A stretch of DNA of 24,125 nucleotides from Candidatus Hebobacteria bacterium (GTDB lineage Bacteria; Armatimonadota; Hebobacteria; Hebobacterales; Hebobacteraceae). The notes under the pieces were generated by a model. The model ran no database searches. It saw only the letters and a program-made list of their open reading frames with translations, and was not told the origin of the DNA. Where the stretch lies: assembly GCA_029821235.1 (NCBI GenBank), contig JALGTT010000032.1, positions 1-24,125 of the forward strand. The letters run 5' to 3'. This document shows, in pieces, positions 15,336 to 23,077 of the stretch (position 1 is the stretch's first letter; every line of letters begins with the position of its first letter). A program made the translations under genes and the position numbers.

Positions 15336-17060
15336 ATGGAGACCAGAACAGTCCTGGACATAATCAGGGAAGTGACGGATGTCTCGCCCGAGCAGTTGAA
15401 GAATGCGCTCGAGGTGCAGAAGGAGACGCGGGATCCGCTGGCCCAGGTCCTGGTGAACATGGGGCTCATCTCCGAGAAGGAGAAGGCGCGCATCCTGAGC
15501 CGCCAGTGGGGGATTCCCTACGTGGACCTGTCGGAGCAGCAACTGGACAAGGAGCTGCTGAAGATCTTCCCGATGCATCTGCTTCAGAGGTGGAAGGCGG
15601 TGCCCATCGGCCGCAACGGACCGCGGCTGACGATGGCGATGGTGAATCCGCTGGACGTGTACGCGATCGACCAAATGCGGCTGGTGGCGGGGACGGACAT
15701 CGAGTCGGTGATCGCCACCCCGGACGACGTGGCGGCGGCGCTGGGGCAGTCGGTGTCCACCACCGAGGAGATTGGGGCCGCTCTCCAGGAGATGTCCGAG
15801 GAACTGGGAGGTGGAGGGGACCCGGGCGCGGACATCGAGCTGGAGGAGAAGCAGCGGGAGGAGGACCTCAGTGCGGACCAGTTGCGGGAGATGGTGCAGG
15901 ACGCGCCGGTAGTGCGGCTGGCCAACCTCATCATCCGGCAGGCGATCAAGGACAAGGCAAGCGATATCCACATCCAGCCCGACGTGAACCGCGTGCGCAT
16001 CCGATTCCGCATCGACGGGATCCTGCACGACACGATGACGGTGCCGAAGCGGGTGCAGGCGCCTCTCATCTCCCGCATCAAGGTGATGGCCGACATGGAC
16101 ATCGCGGAGAAGCGGGCTCCGCAGGACGGCCGCATCTCGCTGAAGATGAGCGGGCGGGAGTACGATTTCCGGGTGTCGAGCAACCCGGGGGTGCACGGCG
16201 AGAAAGTGGTGATGCGGATCCTCGACAAGCGGGGGATTCAGGTCAACCTGAATCAGCTGGGGATACCGCAGACGATGCTGGAGGAATTCGAGGAACTGAT
16301 CCACCGAAGTTACGGCATCATCACCGTGACGGGGCCGACGGGTTCGGGGAAATCAACAACACTGTACTCAGTGCTCAACAGCTTGAACAGCCCGGAGAAG
16401 AACATCCTCACCATTGAGGATCCGGTGGAGTACCAGTTGCCGGGGCTCACCCAGACCCAGGTGAACCCGCGTGCGGGGGTGACCTTTGCCAGCGCCCTGC
16501 GCGCCTTCCTGCGCCAGGACCCGGATATCATTCTGGTGGGCGAGATCCGGGACAAGGAGACGGCCCTCATCGCCACCGAGGCCGCGCTGACCGGACACCT
16601 GGTGTTCAGCACCCTGCACACCAACGACGCGCCCACCGCCGTGGGCCGCATGATCGAAATGGGAATCGAGCCGTTCCTGGTGGCTTCATCCGTGATCGGG
16701 GTGCTGGCCCAGCGCCTGGTGCGGGTGATTTGCCCGGAATGCAAGGAGGCCTACACCCCTCCCGCGGAGGCGTTCCGGCGTCTCAACCTGGCGATGGACA
16801 CGGACTCGGTGACCTTCTACCGGGGCCGGGGATGTGACCGATGCCGAGGGACGGGGTATAAGGGGCGAATCGGCGTGTTCGAGTTGATGGTGATGAACGA
16901 CCACATCCGCGAGTTGGTGCTGAAGAAGGCGCCGGCCCATCGCATTCGGGACGAGGCGCTCGACGCGGGCATGACCACGCTGCGGCAGGATGCCATGCAG
17001 AAGGTCCTGGAGGGCATCACCACCATGGAGGAGGCACTGAGAGTTGTCTACACAGGTTAA
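15336..17060 (+). CDS. pilB: Type IV pilus extension ATPase PilB
   Basis: This hexameric cytoplasmic ATPase drives pilus extension. The 574-residue product has an N-terminal GspE/PilB N1-type domain (about 15-140, with LAQVLVNMGLISEKEKARIL), an acidic linker (145-180), then the ATPase core. The core shows ASDIHIQPD and an Asp box, Walker A GPTGSGKST (333-341), TIEDPVEYQ, Walker B DPDIILVGEIRD (395-406) and the His box HLVFSTLHTNDA. The zinc tetracysteine Cys466/Cys469/Cys500/Cys503 marks PilB/GspE extension ATPases and is absent from PilT. I chose ATG 15336 (AAGGG just upstream); a TTG 21 bases earlier is possible. pilT follows with an overlap. Some PilB N domains bind c-di-GMP, but I cannot confirm that motif here. 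Confidence 0.95.
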   Translation: METRTVLDIIREVTDVSPEQLKNALEVQKETRDPLAQVLVNMGLISEKEKARILSRQWGIPYVDLSEQQLDKELLKIFPMHLLQRWKAVPIGRNGPRLTMAMVNPLDVYAIDQMRLVAGTDIESVIATPDDVAAALGQSVSTTEEIGAALQEMSEELGGGGDPGADIELEEKQREEDLSADQLREMVQDAPVVRLANLIIRQAIKDKASDIHIQPDVNRVRIRFRIDGILHDTMTVPKRVQAPLISRIKVMADMDIAEKRAPQDGRISLKMSGREYDFRVSSNPGVHGEKVVMRILDKRGIQVNLNQLGIPQTMLEEFEELIHRSYGIITVTGPTGSGKSTTLYSVLNSLNSPEKNILTIEDPVEYQLPGLTQTQVNPRAGVTFASALRAFLRQDPDIILVGEIRDKETALIATEAALTGHLVFSTLHTNDAPTAVGRMIEMGIEPFLVASSVIGVLAQRLVRVICPECKEAYTPPAEAFRRLNLAMDTDSVTFYRGRGCDRCRGTGYKGRIGVFELMVMNDHIRELVLKKAPAHRIRDEALDAGMTTLRQDAMQKVLEGITTMEEALRVVYTG

Positions 17061-18153
17061 GATCAAACCCAAGGGCCGCATGAGAATCGAGGACTACGCC
17101 CTCGACGAACTGCTGGCACTCGCAGTGGAGCGCCGGGCGTCGGACCTCCACATCACCGCCGGACTGCCGCCGATGCTCCGGGTGGACGGCCGCCTCCAGC
17201 CGCTCAACTTCGAGCCGCTGGAGCCGGTGGAGACCCAGCGACTGATCTACAGCACCCTCAGCGATCACCAGATCAGTTCCTTCGAGTCCACCCACGAACT
17301 GGATTTCTCCTACGGGATCAAGAATCTGGGGCGCTTCCGCGTCAACGTCTACATGCAGCGGGGCGCGGTGGGAGCCGCCTTCCGGCTCATCCCCAAGCGG
17401 ATTCCCGGGTTCGAGGAACTGGGGCTCCCTGGGGTGGTGCAGAGCCTCGCCTCCCGCACCAGCGGCTTGATTCTCGTCACCGGCCCCACCGGGAGCGGCA
17501 AGTCCACCACTCTCGCCTCCATCATTGACTACATCAACGGGAACCGAAGTTGTCACATCGTCACCATTGAGGACCCGATCGAATACCTGCATATCCACCG
17601 CCGGGCGATGGTGAACCAGAGGGAACTTGGCTCCGATACCTTCCAGATCGCCGCCGCCCTCAGGTCGGTGGTGAGGGAGGACCCGGACGTCATTCAGATC
17701 GGGGAGATGCGGGACCTGGAGACGATCGACGCCGCGCTCAAGATCGCGGAGACGGGCCACTTGGTGCTGGCCACCCTCCACACCCGCAACGCGCCCCAGA
17801 GCATAGACCGAATTGTCGACGTCTTTCCCTCCCACCAGCAGGAGCAGATCAAGGTGCTGCTCGGCAGCACCTTGGAGGCGATCATCGCCCAGCAACTCCT
17901 GCCCAAGGCCACCGGGACCGGCCGGGTGCTGGCGGTGGAGGTGCTGGTGGTGACCGCCGCCGTGCGCAATCTCATCCGAGAGGGCAAGACCCACCAGATA
18001 TACTCCGTGATGGAGACCGGCGGGGATCAGGGAATGCAGACCATGGATCGGTCCCTCGCCCTGCTGGTCCGTCAGGGAATGGTGACGGCGGAGGAAGCCG
18101 CCTCTCACGCCGTGGACTACGACAACTACCGCCGCTGGCTGTCCCACCTATGA
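17044..18153 (+). CDS. pilT: Type IV pilus retraction ATPase PilT
   Basis: PilT powers pilus retraction and twitching. The 369-residue product has the PAS-like N domain (LLALAVERRASDLHITAGLP), Walker A GPTGSGKST (147-155), Walker B DPDVIQIGEMRD (213-224), the His box HLVLATLHTRNA and the PilT signature AVRNLIREGKTHQIYS (306-321; AIRNLIRE in classical PilT). No zinc tetracysteine is present, separating it from PilB. The start is uncertain. TTG 17044 has GGAGGAGG nine bases upstream and overlaps the pilB end by 17 bases. ATG 17080, with AAGGG upstream, would give a protein starting MRIEDYALDELL, close to many PilT N-termini. Both give the same enzyme. Confidence 0.95.
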   Translation: MSTQVKIKPKGRMRIEDYALDELLALAVERRASDLHITAGLPPMLRVDGRLQPLNFEPLEPVETQRLIYSTLSDHQISSFESTHELDFSYGIKNLGRFRVNVYMQRGAVGAAFRLIPKRIPGFEELGLPGVVQSLASRTSGLILVTGPTGSGKSTTLASIIDYINGNRSCHIVTIEDPIEYLHIHRRAMVNQRELGSDTFQIAAALRSVVREDPDVIQIGEMRDLETIDAALKIAETGHLVLATLHTRNAPQSIDRIVDVFPSHQQEQIKVLLGSTLEAIIAQQLLPKATGTGRVLAVEVLVVTAAVRNLIREGKTHQIYSVMETGGDQGMQTMDRSLALLVRQGMVTAEEAASHAVDYDNYRRWLSHL

Positions 18154-18175
18154 TGCGGGCCTCGGGTGGCGCGGA

Positions 18176-18202
18176 TTGGCTTGCGACGGGCTGTGAGATA
18201 AT
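18176..18202 (+). promoter_or_regulatory. Possible extended -10 promoter for pilC
   Basis: TGA-GATAAT (18194-18202) fits an extended -10 (TGn plus a 5/6 -10 match). A -35-like TTGGCT (18176-18181) lies 15 bases upstream, which is short. It sits in the 175-base gap between pilT and pilC. Confidence 0.35.
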
Positions 18203-18226
18203 GGTCAGAATACGGAATAGACTCTT

Positions 18227-18295
18227 GGCCCCCCTCGCGGGCCGTCCGCGCCCCAGGAGTTCTCCTGGGCGTCAGTGGGGCAGTGCGACTCCCAC
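18227..18295 (+). promoter_or_regulatory. Three successive stem-loops in the pilT-pilC gap (pilC leader)
   Basis: First, GGCCC/GGGCC with a seven-base loop (18227-18243). Second, CCCAGGA-GTTC-TCCTGGG (18252-18269), extended by a CG pair beyond one bulged C. Third, GTGGG/CCCAC with an 11-base loop (18275-18295). None has a T-tract. They end 33 bases before the pilC start. They may act as a processing or stability barrier between pilT and pilC, or as a structured leader. Confidence 0.5.
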
Positions 18296-18328
18296 GGGGA
18301 GCGATGTTGAGCCAGAGGGAGAGAAGCC

Positions 18329-19543
18329 GTGGCTACGTTTCGGTATAGCGCCATTGACCCGTCCGGCCGCACGGTGGCCGGAAGCCTGGAGGCGGACAGC
18401 GTGGAAGTGGTCCGCGCCAAACTCGCGGAACTTCGCTATCACATTCTGACCATCCGGGAATCCCGTTCGCAGGCCAATCTCAAGGGGTTCTTCAACAACC
18501 TTCAGCGGGTCAAACTGAAGGATCTGTCCGTGTTCAGCCGGCAGTTCGCTACGATGATCGACGCCGGCCTAAGCGTGGTCAAGTGCCTGGACATTCTGGA
18601 GAAACAGAGCCGCAACCCCAAGTTCAAGGAAGTCATCGGCCAGGTGAAGCACGACGTCGCCGGTGGCAGCAGCCTCACGGAGGCGCTCAGCAAGCATCCG
18701 CGGATATTCTCCAACCTGTTCATCAACATGATCCGGTCCGCCGAGATGGGAGGCATCCTGGACCAGGTGCTGGCCCGTCTCGCCACCTTCCTGGAGAAGG
18801 AACAGGAGACGCGCAACAAGGTGAAGTCCGCCATGACCTACCCGGCCGTGGTGTTCACCTTCGCCATGCTCATGCTGTTCGGATTGCTCTTCTTCGTATT
18901 GCCGAAATTCAAGGTGATCTTCGATACTATGGGGCTGAAGCTCCCCCTTACCACGAAGTTGATGCTCAACTTCTCCGACTACTTCAAGCAGTATTGGTAC
19001 GTGGCCGCCGTCCTGCTCATCGTCTCCGTGATTGCGGTAAAACTGTTCGCCCGCACGGAGAAGGGACGGTACGCGATCGACGCCATGAAACTGAAGTTCC
19101 CGATCTTCGGCGATCTGATCATGAAGACCTCGGTGGCGCGGTTCGCGCGCACCTTCGGCACCCTCATCAGTTCCGGCGTGCCGGTGCTGAGGGCGCTGGA
19201 GATCGTGGGCGACACCGCCGGCAACCGCGTCATCACCGACACCATCGTCCGCGCCCGCAACAGCATCAAAGAGGGCGACCGCATCAGCGCCCCCCTCTTC
19301 GGAAGCAAGGTATTTCCGGTGATGGTGACACAGATGATCGCGGTGGGCGAGGAGACCGGCCGGCTGGACGCGATGCTGGTGAAAGTCGCCAACTTCTACG
19401 ACGAGGAAGTGGATGCCACCCTGAAGGCGCTCACCTCCTTGATCGAGCCGTTGATGATCGTCGGTCTGGGGATGATCGTGGGCTTCATCGCCGTTTCGGT
19501 GATCTCCCCCATCTACTCCCTGGTGGGATCCCTCGGGGGCTGA
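18329..19543 (+). CDS. pilC: Type IV pilus inner-membrane platform protein PilC
   Basis: PilC is the polytopic GspF-family platform on which PilB and PilT act. The 404-residue product has the N-terminal segment MATFRYSAIDPSGRTVAGSLEA and two repeated GspF domains. The first (about 70-193: FSRQFATMIDAGLSVVKCLDIL, with its G-rich SAEMGG) and the second (about 270-395: FARTFGTLISSGVPVLRALEIV, with VGEETGRLD) share the family pattern. Membrane helices lie near 172-192, 224-243 and 371-395. The start is GTG 18329 with GAGGGAGAG upstream. It is separated from pilT by 175 bases with stem-loops, unlike the tight spacing elsewhere. Complete, nothing missing. Confidence 0.96.
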   Translation: MATFRYSAIDPSGRTVAGSLEADSVEVVRAKLAELRYHILTIRESRSQANLKGFFNNLQRVKLKDLSVFSRQFATMIDAGLSVVKCLDILEKQSRNPKFKEVIGQVKHDVAGGSSLTEALSKHPRIFSNLFINMIRSAEMGGILDQVLARLATFLEKEQETRNKVKSAMTYPAVVFTFAMLMLFGLLFFVLPKFKVIFDTMGLKLPLTTKLMLNFSDYFKQYWYVAAVLLIVSVIAVKLFARTEKGRYAIDAMKLKFPIFGDLIMKTSVARFARTFGTLISSGVPVLRALEIVGDTAGNRVITDTIVRARNSIKEGDRISAPLFGSKVFPVMVTQMIAVGEETGRLDAMLVKVANFYDEEVDATLKALTSLIEPLMIVGLGMIVGFIAVSVISPIYSLVGSLGG

Positions 19544-19562
19544 GAACGCCCTCGTTTGGATC

Positions 19563-19588
19563 GGGCGAGAGGATGTCCGTTCTCGCCC
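19563..19588 (+). terminator. Hairpin after pilC, terminator-like without T-tract
   Basis: GGGCGAGA and TCTCGCCC form an 8-bp stem around a ten-base loop 19 bases after the pilC stop. The following bases are CCATAGAG, so intrinsic termination would be weak. It could be a partial terminator between pilC and the sigma factor gene. Confidence 0.45.
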
Positions 19589-19657
19589 CATAGAGACGAT
19601 CGGTCGTCGATGGCGCACCCGGCAGCCCGGGGGGCCGTCGGCGCACATCCGGAAGGA

Positions 19658-19697
19658 GGCGAAAGCCCCGAAGCCGAAGATGCCAGGTGACTCGGGG
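19658..19697 (+). promoter_or_regulatory. Potential structured leader at the sigma factor start
   Basis: Two alternative, mutually exclusive stems lie just before the start. One is GGC-GAAA-GCC (19658-19667, GNRA-type loop). The other is CCCCGA (19666-19671) with TCGGGG (19692-19697). They share bases, and the second ends immediately before the AAAGG ribosome-binding site of ATG 19708. It matches no riboswitch class I know. Confidence 0.3.
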
Positions 19698-19707
19698 TAA
19701 AGGCGAC

Positions 19708-21066
19708 ATGGCAAGGGCGAAAGACAAGGCTGCGGCGCGGGCGGAGATAGATGCTCTCGTCCGGCGCTACCGGCAGACCAAAGAGACCACTATTCGAAAC
19801 CGCATCATCTCTCAGCACATGTACCTGGTGCAGACGGTGGCCCGTAAGTTCGCGGGCCTGGGCGAGTCCCACGAGGACTTGCTCCAGGAAGGTGCGATGG
19901 GCCTCATCAACGCGGTGGAGTTGTACGATCCCGACCGCGGCGTCCAGTTCTCCACCTACGCCACCCACCTGGTGGACGGGCAGATCCGGCACTACCTGCG
20001 GGACAAGGGAAAACTGATCAAGCAGCCCGCCTGGGTGCAGGAACTCACCACCAAGATCATCAAGGCGACCGACGCGCTCACCCAGGAGATGAACCGACAG
20101 CCCACCATCGAAGAGATCGCGGAGCGCATCAAGTCCAGGCCGGAGACGGTGCAGAAGATCCTCGACGCGCGCGAGCGCTCGAAAGTCGCCTCCCTGGACG
20201 CCGCCCACAGCGATGACGACGGCCAGGCCCCCGCCGTGGACCCCGAGAAACTGGTCACCGAAGGGCCGGACGACGCTCACCTGCCCATCGAGGACCGCAT
20301 CTTCCTGCGGGACGCGATCTCCCGGCTCAAGGACCTGGAGCGCAAGGTGGTGCATTACTTCTACTATCTGGACCTGAACCAGACGGAGATCGCTCGCAAG
20401 TTGGGCATTTCGGTCAACTACGCCTCGTATCTCCTGCGCGGCGCAATCGCCAAACTGAAGAGGAGCTTCGAGGCCCAGGAGCAAGCCGCCATGGCCGCCT
20501 CCAACCCCGGCAACGGGAATCCGCGAGAGGATGCCTATTCCCTCTCGTCTCGCCCGGCCCCCACCGACCGATTGACCAAACTCGCCACTGCGGACTATTT
20601 CCGGGAGCGGCTGGACCAGGAACTGGAACGCGCGCGGCGCTATCCGCAACAGTTCTCGCTGCTGCTGATCGCCCCGGATCAGAAGTTGGCCGACGACACA
20701 CTGGCCGCACTGGCCCGCCTGCTCCAGACGAATATTCGAAGCATTGACCTGGTGGCCCGGCTGACCGGAGACCGCTTCGGCATGCTCCTCCCCCACACCG
20801 GCCGGGAGGCAGGCATTCTGGCGGAGCGCCTGGTGAGAACGGTGGCCTCCCGGATGAAGGCCGCGCAGACGGAAGAGGAAGAGGGATCCGCAGGGGTGAC
20901 GGTGACCATCGGCTTCGCCGTCTATCCCACCAACGGCCGCTCCGTGGAGGCGATGTGGCAGTCGGCCGAGCGGGCCCTGGAGGAAGCCCGCGAGCAGGGC
21001 GGCAATCGGTATCTCCGGGGCGAGCCCGCGGCCGCGAACAACGGCCCGGCTCCCGCCACCGCGTAG
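19708..21066 (+). CDS. Sigma-70 family factor fused to a degenerate GGDEF domain
   Basis: This is a 452-residue fusion. Residues 30-101 are sigma region 2 (SQHMYLVQTVARKFA, DLLQEGAMGLINAVE and FSTYATHLVDGQIRHYLRD); about 105-160 is region 3; 196-253 is region 4 with helix-turn-helix NQTEIARKLGISVNYASYLL. It lacks region 1 and looks like a group 3 (FliA/WhiG/SigB-type) factor. A linker (254-288) leads to a GGDEF-like domain (288-437: ADYFRERLDQELERARRY, DRFGMLLPHTGREAG, VTVTIGFAVYP). The signature reads TGDRF (353-357), so cyclase activity is probably lost. RSID (344-347) sits exactly five residues upstream, as in an intact RxxD inhibitory c-di-GMP site. The start is ATG 19708 with AAAGG upstream; an in-frame GTG lies at 19687. 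It follows pilC and converges with ychF. No anti-sigma gene is seen. Confidence 0.93.
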   Translation: MARAKDKAAARAEIDALVRRYRQTKETTIRNRIISQHMYLVQTVARKFAGLGESHEDLLQEGAMGLINAVELYDPDRGVQFSTYATHLVDGQIRHYLRDKGKLIKQPAWVQELTTKIIKATDALTQEMNRQPTIEEIAERIKSRPETVQKILDARERSKVASLDAAHSDDDGQAPAVDPEKLVTEGPDDAHLPIEDRIFLRDAISRLKDLERKVVHYFYYLDLNQTEIARKLGISVNYASYLLRGAIAKLKRSFEAQEQAAMAASNPGNGNPREDAYSLSSRPAPTDRLTKLATADYFRERLDQELERARRYPQQFSLLLIAPDQKLADDTLAALARLLQTNIRSIDLVARLTGDRFGMLLPHTGREAGILAERLVRTVASRMKAAQTEEEEGSAGVTVTIGFAVYPTNGRSVEAMWQSAERALEEAREQGGNRYLRGEPAAANNGPAPATA

Positions 21067-21082
21067 GCGGCGCCCGCGGGGC

Positions 21083-22165
21083 TCACTTCCGGGGCTGGAA
21101 CTTCACCAGGATCACATCCCCCTCCTGAACCACGTAGTCGCGTCCCTCCGTCGCCACCTTTCCCGCGCGATGTGCCTCCTGCCAGTCTCCGATGGCGTCC
21201 AGGGCCTTGAAACCTATCACCTCGGCGCGCACGAATCCCTCTTCCATGTCGGTGTGGATCCGCCCGGCCGCCTCCGCCAACTTCGTCCCCCTGGGCACCG
21301 TCCACGCCCGCGCCTCCGCGCCCACCCCGGTGAAGAAGGTGACCAGGTCCAGCGCCCCATAGCAGGCCCGGATCACCTCCGGGATGCCGCGGCATTCCAC
21401 CCCCAGTTCGCACGCGAAAACCTCCCTCTCCTCCTCCTCCATCTCCGCCAGATCGGCCTCCAGTTTGCCCGACATCACCACCACGGGGCCGTCCACGGCT
21501 TCGCCGAGGGCGGAGACCATCTCCTCGGCATCGGGCTGATTCTCCCCCACGTTGGCGAGGTAGACGACAGGCTTGTCGGTGAGCAGGTGCAACTCGCCGG
21601 AGGTGTAGTCCCGGTCACCTCCGGACAGGGTTCGCACCGGCCGGCCCGCGTTCAGGTGCTCGGCGATCCGGTCCAAATCCGCGGCCTCCTGCTCCGCCTC
21701 CTTGCGGTGCATGCGCAGCCCGGCGGCCAGTTTCTCCCTCCTGCGCTCCAGCGTGCCCAGGTCCGCGAGGATCAGTTCTCGTTCCACGATCTCGATATCC
21801 CGCATCGGGTCCGCAGCCCCCTCCACGTGCGCGATCTCGTCGCCCGGAAACAGCCTCACCACATGCAACAGCACGTCGACTTCGCGAATGGCGGCCAGGA
21901 ACTGGTTGCCCAGCCCCTCCCCCTGGCTCGCCCCCCGTACCAGACCGGCGATGTCCACGAACTCGATGGCGGCCGGGGTCGCCTTCTCCTGCTCGAAGAT
22001 GGCGGCGATGCGCTCCAGGCGCGCGTCCGGGACCGGCACGATGGCGCGGTTGGGTTCGATGGTGCAGAAGGGGTAGTTGGATACCTTCGCGCCGGCGCAG
22101 GAGAGGGCATTGTACACGGTGGATTTGCCCACATTGGGGAGTCCCACGATGCCGACGCTGAACAT
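21083..22165 (-). CDS. ychF: Redox-regulated ATPase YchF (Obg-family, OLA1-type)
   Basis: YchF is a conserved cytosolic P-loop ATPase associated with ribosomes and stress responses. The 360-residue product has GLPNVGKS (8-15), DIAGLVRGASQGEGLGNQFL (71-90), ANVGE (204-208) at the place where GTPases carry NKxD, explaining its ATP preference, a coiled-coil insert (about 128-172) and a C-terminal TGS domain ending GDVILVKFQPRK. The ATG at 22165 has GAGAAGGCGGG upstream; an open frame continues upstream but without conservation. It converges with the sigma factor gene (16 bases between stops) and lies 122 bases after the MerR-type gene. Confidence 0.97.
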   Translation of the reverse strand: MFSVGIVGLPNVGKSTVYNALSCAGAKVSNYPFCTIEPNRAIVPVPDARLERIAAIFEQEKATPAAIEFVDIAGLVRGASQGEGLGNQFLAAIREVDVLLHVVRLFPGDEIAHVEGAADPMRDIEIVERELILADLGTLERRREKLAAGLRMHRKEAEQEAADLDRIAEHLNAGRPVRTLSGGDRDYTSGELHLLTDKPVVYLANVGENQPDAEEMVSALGEAVDGPVVVMSGKLEADLAEMEEEEREVFACELGVECRGIPEVIRACYGALDLVTFFTGVGAEARAWTVPRGTKLAEAAGRIHTDMEEGFVRAEVIGFKALDAIGDWQEAHRAGKVATEGRDYVVQEGDVILVKFQPRK

Positions 22166-22287
22166 GATCCCGCCTTCTCTCCGCCCCGCCCCATCGCGGT
22201 TACCGCGCACCCCGGAGAGCCCCACCTCGGCCGCGGCGCGCGCCCGCCGCGCCGCGTTCCGCTCGATTCGCCGCCACTCCTCCCCCG

Positions 22288-22911
22288 TCAGGCCAAGGCC
22301 GACCCCGGCCCGGCCAGCCCGTTCACCCTCGCCTCCGCCTGCTCGATGAGGTTGGCGAGTCGCAGACAGGCCTCGGCATCTTCCTCCAACAGCACCTCTC
22401 CGGCCAAGATCTGGTCGGCCATTCTCGACAGCCAGTCGATTCCCTCGGAGAGTTCCCTGAGTTCCTCCTGGTCCTCCACCCGCGAGAGACCGTTCTGGAG
22501 CGCCTTGGCCAGCGTCTCCAGGCGGTCGGCCTGCTCGGTGAGGAATTCCTCCCGCTTCTGCTCGATGGAGGCGGCCAGCTCCTCCGCCTTGCGCTTCTTG
22601 GTGGCGAGGTACTGGTCCACCTCCTTCGCCGCGCGCCGAAGGCCCGGGAAATGCTTCATCGCCTGCTTGATGAGGAGCACCCGGTAGAGCGAGTCGAAGT
22701 CATAGGTTCTGCGGGAGGCATCCTCCCCGCCGTCACCGTCTCCATCCTCGTTGAGAGCCGAAATGATGCCTGTGTCGGTCCAATAGCAGAGTTGACGGCG
22801 TGATACCCCCGCGAACTGGGCGGCCTTGCCGGTGGTCAACTGGAGCCGCTTGAGAAGTTCCATGGGGTCGACCGGCGCCAATGACTTGCTAGGGGCCTTT
22901 TCTTCAGCCAT
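22288..22911 (-). CDS. MerR-type transcriptional regulator with an acidic insert in the wing
   Basis: This is a 207-residue protein. Residues 25-48 form a MerR-type helix-turn-helix (LTTGKAAQFAGVSRRQLCYWTDTGII), followed by the wing and YDFDSLYRVLLIKQAM, and then a long charged coiled coil (97-160). In most MerR proteins the wing is short and basic. Here an acidic Gly/Asp run (NEDGDGDGGEDA, 54-65) precedes the basic SRR. The C-terminal half has no metal-binding cysteines, so the effector is unknown. ATG 22911 has AGGAGG upstream and a very good promoter about 100 bases away. The target could be its own promoter or the ychF gene downstream; both are guesses. Confidence 0.85.
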   Translation of the reverse strand: MAEEKAPSKSLAPVDPMELLKRLQLTTGKAAQFAGVSRRQLCYWTDTGIISALNEDGDGDGGEDASRRTYDFDSLYRVLLIKQAMKHFPGLRRAAKEVDQYLATKKRKAEELAASIEQKREEFLTEQADRLETLAKALQNGLSRVEDQEELRELSEGIDWLSRMADQILAGEVLLEEDAEACLRLANLIEQAEARVNGLAGPGSALA

Positions 22912-22954
22912 GCCCGCCTCCTGTCACAATTAGATCTCTAGGTGATACTGCCAT

Positions 22955-22993
22955 GGCCGACTATTCGAACACGGTAGACCCCTGACGTCGGCC
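22955..22993. repeat. Inverted repeat in the leader of the MerR-type gene
   Basis: GGCCGAC (22955-22961) and GTCGGCC (22987-22993) form a 7-bp inverted repeat with a 25-base spacer. It lies between the promoter and the start codon and may be an operator or an RNA stem. The spacing is unusual for a MerR site, which normally sits inside the promoter. Confidence 0.4.
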
Positions 22994-23007
22994 GAAGTGT
23001 GCCTGAC

Positions 23008-23036
23008 AGTATAGTTATCGGACAAGGAGGTGTCAA
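23008..23036 (-). promoter_or_regulatory. Near-consensus sigma-70 promoter for the MerR-type gene
   Basis: On the minus strand TTGACA (23031-23036), exactly 17 bases, and TATACT (23008-23013) match the consensus at 11 of 12 positions. The predicted start is near 23001, giving a leader of about 90 bases. The normal 17-base spacer differs from the 19-20-base spacers of classical MerR-activated promoters. Confidence 0.8.
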
Positions 23037-23077
23037 GAGGTCGCGATGAATCTCTTGGTTTGGGCTCTGAACACACG

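Noticed and set aside
22166..22225. In-frame N-terminal extension of YchF
   Set aside because: YchF proteins begin a few residues before the P-loop; ATG 22165 has a good ribosome-binding site, and the extension is Arg/Gly-rich noise.
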